Source: Stutzerimonas stutzeri
Lineage (GTDB): Bacteria > Pseudomonadota > Gammaproteobacteria > Pseudomonadales > Pseudomonadaceae
DNA length: 64,000 nt
NCBI RefSeq assembly: GCF_000590475.1
Contig: NZ_CP007441.1
Span: 4,098,660 to 4,162,659 of the forward strand
Direction of reading: 5' to 3'
In this document: one piece after another, positions 35,931 through 45,358 of the stretch
How the letters are laid out: each line of letters opens with the position of its first letter
Numbering within the stretch: position 1 is the stretch's first letter
The notes under the pieces: model-generated
Database searches by the model: none
Told to the model about the DNA's origin: nothing
Seen by the model: only the letters and a program-made list of their open reading frames with translations
Translations under genes and position numbers: made by a program

Positions 35931-36964
35931 TCAGAAACCGTTCGGATCGAAGGCCGGCAACAGCGGCGCTCGTGCCAGCGCTGCCAGGTCGGCCGAACCC
36001 GTGCAAAAGCAGGCGATGCGAAGCTGCTGAATCAACACCTGGAAATGATCGACGACCGCGTGCGGTCCAATCAACGCTGCGTCCAGCACGCCCGCGGCCT
36101 GGCCGACAATATTGGCACCGAGGCGGATCGCCTTGGCCGCATCGATGCCGTCGCGAATGCCACCCGACGCGATCAAGCGCGCCTCCGGGCACGCGCGGCG
36201 TACCCCAGCGATGGCCTGCACGCTGGGGATGCCCCACCCCGCGAACGCCTGAGCAATAGCGCGCTGCTTCGGGTCGAGAATGCGCTCGGCTTCGACCGCG
36301 GCCCAGCTGGTACCACGATGACCGCAACCCCTGCATCCAACAGCCGCTGCGCCACCCTGGGCGAGATCCCCGCGCCGACCTCCTTGGCCACCAGCGGTAC
36401 CGGCAGGCGCGCCGCCAAGGCTTCGATCGCTTGCAGCACGCCGCGCCAGTCACGGTCGCCGCCCATCTGCACGGCTTCCTGCAACGGATTGAAATGAATG
36501 ATCAAGGCGTCGGCCTGGATCATGTCGACCGCCCTCTGCGCCTGGTCCAGACCGTAGCCGGCAACCAGCTGCGCAGCACCGAAATTGGCCAGCAGCGGGA
36601 TACTCGGGGCCAGCTGACGTAACTGTCGGGTCAGCCCTTGATCGGCGCCGGTTTCCAGCGCGATGCGCTGCGAGCCGACGCCAAGCGCGATGCCCAGCGA
36701 CTCGGCGGCTTCGGCCAGGTTGCGATTGATCTGCGTGGCCCGGGCCGCACCGCCAGTCATCGAACTGATCAGCAGCGGCGCCGCTAAAGGCCGGCCAAAC
36801 AGTTCAGTACGGATGTCGATGTCGTCCAGATGCAATTCCGGCAAGGCGCAATGCTCGAATGTCAGCGCAGCATAGCCGGCATTCACCACGGCACCGCCGC
36901 GACCAGGGTCCAGCACGATGTCCAGGTGATCGTTTTTACGTCCGGCAATCATTTCGTTATCCAT
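35931..36964 (-). pseudogene. idi: Type 2 isopentenyl diphosphate isomerase, broken by a deletion
   Basis: FMN-dependent IPP isomerase (Fni) normally interconverting IPP and DMAPP. The reading frame from 36964 is normal (GRKNDHLDIVL, SSMTGGA, ANFGAAQL, LVAKEVGAGIS) up to GVAVI at about 36318. There it shifts into an unrelated tail ending at 36173. The rest of the protein (TSWAAVEAERILDPKQRA to the stop at 35931) continues in another frame. Relatives read VIDVAGAGGTSW at the junction. The DNA fits a loss of 16 nt there, and 1034 + 16 nt would give 349 codons plus stop, the family length. The lost segment is the glycine-rich FMN/substrate loop. A sequencing error of this size is unlikely but not excluded. 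Confidence 0.88.
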
Positions 36965-37023
36965 GCAGCGCCTCGCTCGATGACCTTATGTTGACGATTG
37001 TGGTCATTAAAAAGTGCCGAACC

Positions 37024-37047
37024 TGTACATACCAAAAATAATGTACA
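37024..37047. promoter_or_regulatory. Palindromic operator in the idi-crtE divergent promoter
   Basis: TGTACAT-N10-ATGTACA is a perfect 24-bp inverted repeat with an AT-rich spacer. It lies 41 bp upstream of the crtE GTG and 59 bp upstream of the idi ATG, so one protein dimer could control both transcripts. TGTACA half-sites resemble the TnTACA repeats bound by the B12-dependent light sensors CarH/LitR, and the TGT-N-ACA form also recalls PpsR-type sites. No such regulator is encoded in the window. Confidence 0.65.
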
Positions 37048-37088
37048 AGATTTGCCTCGCTATGAGAGCCCGATACAGGAGATCACCT

Positions 37089-37991
37089 GTGGCCAGTGCC
37101 TTGCCGAATACGCAACACGACTTCGACCAGACGGTTAGAGCGTTACGTGCGCAGATTGACGAAAGGCTTAATGAATGGCTGCCGCAGACGCCGCCATCGG
37201 ACGTGCTCGGCACCGCCATGCGAGAAGGAACCCTCGCCTCCGGCAAGCGGACCCGACCATTGCTTCTAATGCTGGCACTCAAGGACCTGCAGGACGAGCC
37301 GGCCGTGGCCGTCGGGCTCGATCTTGCGTGCGCACTGGAGATGGTCCACGCCGCGTCGCTGTTTCTGGATGACATGCCATGCATGGACAACGCCGAGCTG
37401 CGACGCGGCAGGCCGACCATCCATCGTCAGTACGGTGAGGACGCCGCCGTTCTGGGCTCAGTGGCGCTGCTCAGCCACGCCTTCAGCATAGTCGCCTCAC
37501 CCCAGGACATCGCTGCGGATATCCGCAACCAGCTGGTGCGGCTGCTCGCCCAAGCAACTGGCTCGCAGGGTCTGAGTCGTGGTCAATTCCATGACCTGCG
37601 CGAGGGCAAGCAAGCACGACCGCTCGAGGCCATCACTCAAACCAATTGCCTGAAAACGTGCCCGCTATTTACCGCGGCGGTCGAGTTCGCCGCGCTGCTG
37701 GCTGGAGCTAGCGCCACGCGCACCTATCACCTCAGCGGTTTCGCCAACGAGCTGGGGCAGGCCTTCCAGTTGCTCGATGATCTAGCCGATCAGCTGAGCC
37801 CCCAGCAGATCGGCAAAGACGCCGGCAAGGATGCCGGCAAGAGCACCGTCGTCGCCCTGCTGGGTCGAGATGCGGCTAGCCAACGCATCGAAGACCATCT
37901 GGCATGCGCCGAAAACCACTTGATCGCCGCCGGCATCGGTGACGGTCATCTGGCGCGGTTTATCGAGTACTTCTGCGCAAGACCACGGTGA
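37089..37991 (+). CDS. crtE: Geranylgeranyl diphosphate synthase
   Basis: 300-residue prenyl diphosphate synthase supplying GGPP to CrtB. The first aspartate-rich motif is FLDDMPCMDNAELRRGRPT with DDMPCMD at 94-100, the second is LLDDLADQ at about 229-235. The insertion in the first motif (DDxxxxD) is typical of bacterial CrtE. I chose the GTG at 37089 because AGGAG lies 7 nt upstream. Upstream ATGs at 37041 and 37062 lie in or next to the operator and lack such a site. It diverges from idi-crtXYIB, unlike the collinear arrangement in Pantoea. Confidence 0.93.
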   Translation: MASALPNTQHDFDQTVRALRAQIDERLNEWLPQTPPSDVLGTAMREGTLASGKRTRPLLLMLALKDLQDEPAVAVGLDLACALEMVHAASLFLDDMPCMDNAELRRGRPTIHRQYGEDAAVLGSVALLSHAFSIVASPQDIAADIRNQLVRLLAQATGSQGLSRGQFHDLREGKQARPLEAITQTNCLKTCPLFTAAVEFAALLAGASATRTYHLSGFANELGQAFQLLDDLADQLSPQQIGKDAGKDAGKSTVVALLGRDAASQRIEDHLACAENHLIAAGIGDGHLARFIEYFCARPR

Positions 37992-38109
37992 ACCGGGCCT
38001 GACAAGCACCACTAGGATTTCTGTGTCGCTTTATCACTCGAATGTATGGTGCTAGGCATCCATCTCGACGCCTCCTTAGACTCGGTCGCATAAAAACGGA
38101 GGAATATTC

Positions 38110-39912
38110 ATGTCCGAGACGCTGCTTTGCCCACGCAACCTGGCCTTCGAACTCTATGAAGTGCTTGATGCCGAGGCCCTGACCCAGCGCGAGCGCTTCG
38201 CCGACCACAGCCGCGAAACCTTCGACGCGGCGCTGAATACAGCCCGCAGCATCGCCGAGAACCTCTTCGCTCCGCACAACCGCAAGGCCGACGAGAACGA
38301 GCCAATCTACAAAGATGGCGAAGCGGTGCTGATTCCGGAGGTAAAGCCCGCCGTCGATGCGTTTATCGAAGCCGGTTTTCACAACGCCTCGCGCAGCTTC
38401 GACGACGGCGGCATGCAACTGCCCAATCTGCTCTCGCGGGCCTGTTTCGCGCATTTCCAGTCGGCCAACATCGGTACCTCCTCGTACCCGATGCTGACCA
38501 TGGGCGCCTCGCACCTGATCGAAGTGTTCGGCAGTGACGAGCAGAAGCAGCGCTTCCTCCAGCCGATGCTCGAAGGCCGCTTCTTCGGCACCATGGCACT
38601 GACCGAGCCCCACGCCGGTTCATCCCTGTCAGACCTGCGCACCCGTGCCGAGCCGGCCGGCGATGGCACCTATCGCCTGAAGGGCAACAAGATTTTCATT
38701 TCCGGCGGCGACCATCCGCTGTCGGAAAACATCGTGCACATGGTCCTGGCCAAACTGCCGGACGCACCGCCCGGCGTAAAAGGCATCAGCCTGTTCATCG
38801 TGCCCAAGTTTCTCGTCAACGACGACGGCTCGCTGGGCGACCGAAACGATGTGATCCTGGCCGGGCTGTTCCACAAGATGGGTTGGCGCGGGACGACATC
38901 CACCGCACTGAACTTCGGCGACAACGGCGAGTGCGTCGGCTATCTGGTGGGCGAGCCGCACAAGGGCCTGTCGTACATGTTCCAGATGATGAACGACGCG
39001 CGCATCGGTGTCGGCATGGGTGCGATCATGCTCGGCTACGCGGGTTACCTGTACTCGCTCAACTATGCTCGCGAACGGCCGCAGGGCCGCCTGCCCGACG
39101 GCAAGAATCCCGCATCGGCGCAGGTACCGATCATTCAGCACACCGACGTCAAACGCATGTTGCTGGCGCAGAAAGCCTACGTCGAAGGCGCCTTCGATCT
39201 CGGCCTGTATGCCGCGCGCATCGTCGATGAACAACAGACGGCAGCGACCGAGGAAGAGCGCAAGAACGCCCACGAGCTGCTGGACCTGCTCACCCCGATC
39301 GTCAAATCCTGGCCCTCGGAGTTCTGCCTCAAGGCCAACGAGCTGGCGATCCAAATCCTCGGCGGCCACGGTTACACACGTGAATACCCGGTCGAGCAGT
39401 ATTACCGCGACAACCGCCTGAACCCGATCCATGAAGGCACCCACGGCATTCAGTCGCTCGATCTGCTCGCCCGCAAGCTCACCCAGAACGGCGGCGCCGG
39501 GCTACGGCAGCTGCTCGGGCTGATTCAGGCCACCTGTAAGCGCGCAAGCGAAATCAGCTCGCTGGACGCAATGCGCCAACCGCTGGAGCAGCTGCTGGAA
39601 CGCCTGACCGCAGTGACCCAGGCTTTGCTCGGCGATCTGATGGCCGGCAAGATCAACCAGGCGCTGGCCAACTCGGCGCTTTACCTGAAAATCTTCGGCC
39701 ACACCGTGATTGGCTGGCGCTGGCTGGAACAGGCGATTCGTGCCGAACAGGGGCTGGCGAAAGGCAACGAGGCCGACGCGGACTTCTACCGCGGCAAGCT
39801 GCAGGCAGCGCGCTACTTTCTGACCTGGGAGGTGCCAAGCTGTCATCACGAGCTGGATCTGCTAGCCGGTCGCGACGACACCTGTCTGGGCATGCAGGAA
39901 GATTGGTTTTAA
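38110..39912 (+). CDS. Acyl-CoA dehydrogenase, large FadE-type, copy 4 (PA5020-like)
   Basis: 600-residue ACAD with the C-terminal extension but distinct from the three at 14-21 kb. It lacks the YKAPLRDMRF start and begins MSETLLCPRNLAFELYEVLD. It contains MALTEPHAGSSLSDLRTRAE, KIFISGGDHPLSENIVHMVL, LGGHGYTREYPVEQYYRDN and the catalytic glutamate in IHEGTHGIQSLDL. GGAGGAATATTC precedes the ATG. It is followed by a cation antiporter, an MscK-like channel and selO as in PA5020-PA5023, so it belongs to the ancestral locus, not to the crt cluster beside it. Confidence 0.94.
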   Translation: MSETLLCPRNLAFELYEVLDAEALTQRERFADHSRETFDAALNTARSIAENLFAPHNRKADENEPIYKDGEAVLIPEVKPAVDAFIEAGFHNASRSFDDGGMQLPNLLSRACFAHFQSANIGTSSYPMLTMGASHLIEVFGSDEQKQRFLQPMLEGRFFGTMALTEPHAGSSLSDLRTRAEPAGDGTYRLKGNKIFISGGDHPLSENIVHMVLAKLPDAPPGVKGISLFIVPKFLVNDDGSLGDRNDVILAGLFHKMGWRGTTSTALNFGDNGECVGYLVGEPHKGLSYMFQMMNDARIGVGMGAIMLGYAGYLYSLNYARERPQGRLPDGKNPASAQVPIIQHTDVKRMLLAQKAYVEGAFDLGLYAARIVDEQQTAATEEERKNAHELLDLLTPIVKSWPSEFCLKANELAIQILGGHGYTREYPVEQYYRDNRLNPIHEGTHGIQSLDLLARKLTQNGGAGLRQLLGLIQATCKRASEISSLDAMRQPLEQLLERLTAVTQALLGDLMAGKINQALANSALYLKIFGHTVIGWRWLEQAIRAEQGLAKGNEADADFYRGKLQAARYFLTWEVPSCHHELDLLAGRDDTCLGMQEDWF

Positions 39913-40104
39913 ACCATGCACAGCATGCGCCGAGCCAGGCGCATGCCGGATGACCTCCACGGGAGTCGACCGCTGACACTCCGTCTACCGTGAAACGTCC
40001 GTCGCTCCGCCGGGCTTTTTTGACAGTACGTCAAATCAGCAGGTTAGAATCGCTGGCATGCGCCCTGCATGTTTGTCAGCGGCACTCAACCACGGAGCGT
40101 GCGC

Positions 40105-41850
40105 TTGGATATCGGCAACATCAACCAACTGTTTTTTATCGGTGCCCTGTTGGTTGCGGCGAGCATCCTGATGAGCTCGTTGTCGACACGTCTCGGCGTG
40201 CCGATCCTGGTTATTTTTCTCGCCGTCGGCATGTTGGCCGGCGTCGATGGCATTGGCGGCATCGTCTTCGACGATTACTCGCTGGCGTTTCTGATTAGCA
40301 ACCTGGCCCTGGCCATCATCCTGCTCGACGGCGGCATGCGCACCCGCGCCGCCACCTTTCGCGTCGCGCTCTGGCCGGCCTTCTCTTTGGCAACGGCCGG
40401 CGTGGTGGTTACGTCCGGCTTGACCGGTCTGGCCGCGGCCTGGCTGTTCGATCTGCCTTTGATGCAGGGGCTGCTGATAGGCGCCATTGTGGGCTCTACA
40501 GACGCCGCGGTGGTCTTCAATCTGCTCAACGGCCGCGGCTTGAACGAGCGCGTCGGCTCGACGCTGGAAATCGAATCGGGCAGCAACGACCCGATGGCCA
40601 TGTTCCTGACCGTTGCGCTGATCGACATGCTCGCGTCGGGCCAGACCGGGTTCGGCTGGAGCTTTTTCATCAGCCTGCTGCAGCAGTTCGGCATCGGCAC
40701 CCTCCTCGGCCTGGCTGGCGGCTGGCTGCTGCTGTACCTGATCAATCGGCTCTCGGTCGCCGACGGCCTGTACCCACTGCTGGCGGTGGCCGGCGGCATC
40801 ATGATTTATGCATTATCCGGCGCCATCGGCGGCAGCGGCATTCTCGCGGTCTATGTCTGCGGCCTGCTGCTGGGTAACCGGCCGATCCGCAACCGTCACG
40901 GCATCTTGCACATGTTCGACGGCCTGGCCTGGCTGAGCCAGATCGGCATGTTCCTGGTACTGGGCCTGCTGCTGACGCCCAGCAATTTGCTGCCAATCGC
41001 CCTGCCGGCGCTGGCGCTGTCGCTGTGGATGATCCTGTTTGCCCGCCCGCTTGCGGTGTTCATCGGGCTGCTGCCTTTCCGCAGCTTTCACCTGCGCGAG
41101 CGCCTGTTCATTTCCTGGATTGGCTTGCGCGGCGCAGTACCGGTGATCCTCGCGGTATTCCCGTTGATGGCCGGCTTGGAAAACGCCCAGCTGTTCTTCA
41201 ACGTCGCCTTCTTTATCGTACTGGTCTCGCTGCTGCTGCAGGGTACGACGCTGACCTGGGCGGCCAAGAAAGCCAAGGTAGAGATTCCGCCTTCGCCGTT
41301 GCCGATTTCCCGCGCCGGCCTGCAGATCCATGCCACCAGTCAGTGGGAAATGTTCATTTATCGACTGACGGCCAAGAAATGGTGCGTGGGCGCCGCCCTG
41401 CGTGAACTGAAAATGCCGACCGGCACGCGCATTGCCGCGCTGTTTCGCGGCAAGGCGCTGCTACACCCGTCCGGTAGCACGCGCCTGCAGGTTGACGACA
41501 TCCTCTGTGTGATCGGCCATGAGGAGGACCTGCCGGCGCTCGGCAAGCTGTTCAGCGAGGCGCCACAGCGCGGGCGCGACATGCGTTTCTTCGGCGATTT
41601 CATTCTCGAGAACGAAGCCCAGATGAGCGCACTGGCGGCGCTCTACGGACTGAAACTGGGCGACGTGAACGGCGATCAGCAGATCGGCCAATTCATGGCC
41701 GAACGTGTTGGCGGCAAGCCTGTCGTCGGCGATCACGTCGAGTGGAATGGCCTGACCTGGACCATCGCCTCGATGGAACACGGCGAAGTGCGCAAGGTCG
41801 GTCTGAAGTTTCCGGAAGGCAACACGCCCGGCCCCAGTTTGCACTTCTGA
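40105..41850 (+). CDS. Potassium/proton antiporter, CPA1 family (NhaP2/CvrA type)
   Basis: About twelve transmembrane helices fill residues 1-390 (for example LFFIGALLVAASILMSSL, ILVIFLAVGMLAGVDG, LALAIILLDGG). The conserved GSTDAAVVFNLLNG and SGSNDPMAMFLT carry the ion-binding aspartates. The cytosolic C-terminus has a TrkA-C/RCK-like domain and a CorC-associated domain (about 400-575). It exchanges K+ (or Na+) for H+. I chose a TTG start at 40105 because GGAG lies 7 nt before it and homologues begin at this point; the frame is open 12 codons upstream. Confidence 0.9.
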   Translation: MDIGNINQLFFIGALLVAASILMSSLSTRLGVPILVIFLAVGMLAGVDGIGGIVFDDYSLAFLISNLALAIILLDGGMRTRAATFRVALWPAFSLATAGVVVTSGLTGLAAAWLFDLPLMQGLLIGAIVGSTDAAVVFNLLNGRGLNERVGSTLEIESGSNDPMAMFLTVALIDMLASGQTGFGWSFFISLLQQFGIGTLLGLAGGWLLLYLINRLSVADGLYPLLAVAGGIMIYALSGAIGGSGILAVYVCGLLLGNRPIRNRHGILHMFDGLAWLSQIGMFLVLGLLLTPSNLLPIALPALALSLWMILFARPLAVFIGLLPFRSFHLRERLFISWIGLRGAVPVILAVFPLMAGLENAQLFFNVAFFIVLVSLLLQGTTLTWAAKKAKVEIPPSPLPISRAGLQIHATSQWEMFIYRLTAKKWCVGAALRELKMPTGTRIAALFRGKALLHPSGSTRLQVDDILCVIGHEEDLPALGKLFSEAPQRGRDMRFFGDFILENEAQMSALAALYGLKLGDVNGDQQIGQFMAERVGGKPVVGDHVEWNGLTWTIASMEHGEVRKVGLKFPEGNTPGPSLHF

Positions 41851-41963
41851 CGAGTGCATGCGCGCAGTATGTCGCGCAGTAGAAGCGTTCCGATCTGCGG
41901 ACTCGCCTCGGCCATTCGCAGCCCTTAGACTGCTGCACTCATTTCCGCCTTTCGATAGTACTC

Positions 41964-44900
41964 ATGGCCTCCTTGCGCACCTTCATGCTGGCGACATTGC
42001 TCGTCATCGCTTCGCCTTTCGCCTCTGTTCAAGCAGCCCCCACGGTGCCCGGCCTGCCCGGCAAGCAAGCTGCCGAGGCAGAAACATCGAAAGACGCCCA
42101 ACCCAGCGTGAGTGAAAGTGCCCAGCGTTTTACGGAGCAAACCGAAACCGCGCAAAAGCGCCTGACCGACCTCAAGACCGAACTGGCCGGGGCAACGAAG
42201 GAAATCGCCACGGCGCAGCAGGAACTGAGCAAACTCAAGAGCAGCGATACCAGCGACATGGCGCCCAAGCTGGCCAAGCTGACGGTCTCCGAGCTCGAGC
42301 AGCGGCTGGACGAACGCGTCGAGCAGGTGTCCGCCTGGCAAACGGCGCTGACCGCCGCCAATAGCATGATCATCAGCGCACAGACACGCCCGGAACGCGC
42401 TCAGGCGGATATCAGTAATCATCAGGCTCGTATCGAGGAGATCAACAATCTGCTCAAGGCCGGTCGCGAGGGCGGCAAGCCGTTGAACGACGAGCGCCGC
42501 GCATTGCTCAGCGCCGAGAAAGCCGCGCTCAACGCTCAGATCGAATTGCGCCGTAACGAACTGGCCGGCAACAGCCAGCTGCAAGACCTCGGCGTCGCGC
42601 GGCGCGACCTGCTGTCCGAGCGTATCGCGCGCGCCGAACAGGAAAACATGGCGCTGCAGACGGCGATCAATGACAAGCGGCGGGAAGAGTCAGAGCAGAC
42701 CGTCGCCGAGTTCTCGCTGAAAGCCGAGAAGGCCGGCTCAGACAAGCTTCTGCCCGCCGAAAGCGCTGAGAACCGCCGTCTGTCCGGCTACCTGCTGCGC
42801 GCCACCGAACGGCTCAACGACCTGACCCAACAGAACCTGCAGACCCGTCAGCAACTCGACACGCTGAACCAGGCGGATCAGGCGCTCGAGGAACAAATCG
42901 CCGTGCTCGAGGGAAGTTTGTTGCTCTCGAAGGTTCTGTATCAGCAACAGCAGGCGCTACCGCAGCTGAAACTGGACAAGGACCTGGCCGACGAAATCGC
43001 CGACATCCGGCTTTACCAGTTCGAGCTCAATCAGCGCCGCGAGATCAGCGGCAATGTCGAGGACTATGTCGACCAACAGCTCGCCAACCAACCGCCGAGC
43101 GAGGCCACGCCGCAACTGCGCAGCGCATTGATGGAGCTGGTACTTACCCGCCGCGAGCTGCTCGATCGTCTCAACCACGAACTCAACGCCCTGCTCAGCG
43201 AGTCGATTACGCTGCAGTTGAACCAACGTCAGTTGCAGTCCAAAGCCCAGGCCATGCGCGAGACGCTGGACGAGCAGATGTTTTGGATTCCGAGCAATAA
43301 ACCGCTCGACCTGGACTGGTTCAAGAGCGTGCCAACCTTGCTGGACCGTCAGCTGCGGGCGATGCCCTGGGCCTCGGTGTTCGACGCACTCGGCGCCGGC
43401 CTGCTCGAGCGTCCGTTGTTCTTCGTGCCGCTGCTGCTGTTGATCGGGCTGCTGCTTTGGCGCCGCAACGCTATCAACGCGAAACTCGACTCGCTCAGCA
43501 GCGACATCGGTCATTTCCGCAACGACAGCCAGTTGCACACTCCCTTGGCGCTGCTGCTGAACCTGTTGCTGGCGCTTCCCGGCACGCTGTTCATGGCGCT
43601 TTGCGGCTACGTTTTGCAGATGGACGGACGCGGCCAGAACATCAGCCTCGGCGCCGCGTTCTACCAGATGGCGCAGGCCTGGCTGGTGTTCTACAGCGCC
43701 TACCGCATGCTTTCGCCGAACCGCGTGGCCGAAACGCATTTCGGCTGGTTCCGCCCGCAGGTGGTATTCCTGCGCAATGAAATCCGCCGATTGGGATTGG
43801 TGGTAATAGCCCTGGTCGCGGTGGTGGCAATCGCAGAGCACCAACCGGGCAGCCTAGTCGATGACGTCATCGGGATCGTCGTAGTGCTGGTCTGCTTCGC
43901 ACTGATGAGCTGGCGCCTGACCCGCCTGCTGCTCAAAGGCCCCACGAGCCAGAACGCACCACCGTTCAGGCGTTTCATCGGCCTGTTGTTCAGTGTCCTG
44001 CCGCTGGCGCTGATCGTGGTGGTGGCTTTCGGCTACTACTACACGGCGCTGAAGCTGACCGGCCGCCTGATCGACACCCTGTATCTGCTGCTCGCCTGGA
44101 TCGTCATCGAGGCCACGCTCATTCGCGGCCTGACCGTCGCCGCCAGACGCCTGGCCTACCAGCGCGCACTGGCCAGGCGCGAAGCGCATGCCGACGAGGG
44201 AGTAGACACCAGCGAATCCACCGGCGAGGCCGGGATGGACATCGAGCAGGTCAACCAACAGTCGCTGCGATTGACTCGCCTGGCCATGTTCGGCCTGTTC
44301 TTCGCGGTGCTGTACTGGGTCTGGTCCGACCTGATCAGCGTGGTGTCCTATCTGGATAACGTGGTGCTGTACGAATTCGCCAGCGGCACGGGCGATGCCG
44401 CTACCAGCAACGCCATCACGCTCAACAACCTGCTTGGCGCGTTGCTGATCATCGCCGTCACCGTGGCACTGGCACGCAACCTTCCCGGCCTGCTGGAAGT
44501 GCTGGTGCTTTCGAAGATGCATCTGGCGCAAGGCAGCGCCTACGCCACCACCACGCTGCTGTCCTACGCCCTTGCCAGCGTCGGCATCGTCTCCACCTTG
44601 TCGACGCTCGGAGTCAGCTGGGACAAGCTGCAATGGTTGGTTGCCGCGCTATCGGTCGGGCTCGGCTTCGGCATGCAGGAGATCTTCGCCAACTTCATTT
44701 CCGGCCTGATTATCCTGTTCGAACGACCGGTGCGCATTGGCGATGTGGTGACCATCGGCAACCTGTCCGGTACGGTCAGCCGGATCCGCATCCGCGCCAC
44801 CACCATCACCGATTTCGACCGCAAGGACATCATCGTTCCAAACAAGACATTCATCACCGGCCAACTGATCAACTGGTCGCTGAGCGACACCGTGACCCGA

Positions 44901-45278
44901 GTGACCATCAAGGTCGGTGTCGCCTACGGTTCGGATCTGGATCTGGTTAAGAAACTGCTCTACAAGGCAGCGCAGGACAACCCACGGGTACTGAAGGACC
45001 CGGAACCCTTGGTGTTCTTCCTCGCCTTTGGCGAGAGTACTCTGGACCACGAGCTGCGCATCCACGTGCGTGATCTCGGCGACCGCAACCCGGCGACCGA
45101 TGAAATCAACCGCTACATCGATCGTGAATTTACCAAGGCCGGCATCAACATCGCCTTCCGCCAAATCGATGTGTTCCTGAAGAACCTCGACGGCAAGCAG
45201 TTGCAGCTGGGTACCGCACCCAGGCTGAACCCGACTGGCGACAAGCCCGCGCAGCCGCCAGCCGACAGTCCGGCCTGA
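41964..45278 (+). CDS. Large mechanosensitive channel, MscK/KefA family
   Basis: 1104 residues. The signal peptide is cut after about residue 24 (PFASVQA-AP). A long periplasmic coiled-coil-rich region (about 30-440, full of Glu/Gln/Leu) is followed by some ten transmembrane helices from about 475. The C-terminal MscS core has VAALSVGLGFGMQEIFANF and GLIILFERPVRIGDVVTIG, then DFDRKDIIVPN. Such channels release solutes, with K+ dependence in E. coli MscK, on membrane tension. It is beside the K+/H+ antiporter, a sensible pairing. The ATG has only a weak ribosome-binding site. Confidence 0.93.
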   Translation: MASLRTFMLATLLVIASPFASVQAAPTVPGLPGKQAAEAETSKDAQPSVSESAQRFTEQTETAQKRLTDLKTELAGATKEIATAQQELSKLKSSDTSDMAPKLAKLTVSELEQRLDERVEQVSAWQTALTAANSMIISAQTRPERAQADISNHQARIEEINNLLKAGREGGKPLNDERRALLSAEKAALNAQIELRRNELAGNSQLQDLGVARRDLLSERIARAEQENMALQTAINDKRREESEQTVAEFSLKAEKAGSDKLLPAESAENRRLSGYLLRATERLNDLTQQNLQTRQQLDTLNQADQALEEQIAVLEGSLLLSKVLYQQQQALPQLKLDKDLADEIADIRLYQFELNQRREISGNVEDYVDQQLANQPPSEATPQLRSALMELVLTRRELLDRLNHELNALLSESITLQLNQRQLQSKAQAMRETLDEQMFWIPSNKPLDLDWFKSVPTLLDRQLRAMPWASVFDALGAGLLERPLFFVPLLLLIGLLLWRRNAINAKLDSLSSDIGHFRNDSQLHTPLALLLNLLLALPGTLFMALCGYVLQMDGRGQNISLGAAFYQMAQAWLVFYSAYRMLSPNRVAETHFGWFRPQVVFLRNEIRRLGLVVIALVAVVAIAEHQPGSLVDDVIGIVVVLVCFALMSWRLTRLLLKGPTSQNAPPFRRFIGLLFSVLPLALIVVVAFGYYYTALKLTGRLIDTLYLLLAWIVIEATLIRGLTVAARRLAYQRALARREAHADEGVDTSESTGEAGMDIEQVNQQSLRLTRLAMFGLFFAVLYWVWSDLISVVSYLDNVVLYEFASGTGDAATSNAITLNNLLGALLIIAVTVALARNLPGLLEVLVLSKMHLAQGSAYATTTLLSYALASVGIVSTLSTLGVSWDKLQWLVAALSVGLGFGMQEIFANFISGLIILFERPVRIGDVVTIGNLSGTVSRIRIRATTITDFDRKDIIVPNKTFITGQLINWSLSDTVTRVTIKVGVAYGSDLDLVKKLLYKAAQDNPRVLKDPEPLVFFLAFGESTLDHELRIHVRDLGDRNPATDEINRYIDREFTKAGINIAFRQIDVFLKNLDGKQLQLGTAPRLNPTGDKPAQPPADSPA

Positions 45279-45358
45279 GGAACGTCGCCACCGACGCGGC
45301 CTCCAAACTCAAATGCGCCCACTCACCGGGCGCCGAACAGGACAGCGCCGGAGCCCCC

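Noticed and set aside
36173..36330. Programmed frameshift in idi rather than a deletion
   Set aside because: No slippery heptamer or stimulatory structure is evident, and a conserved loop of about five residues is missing at the junction.
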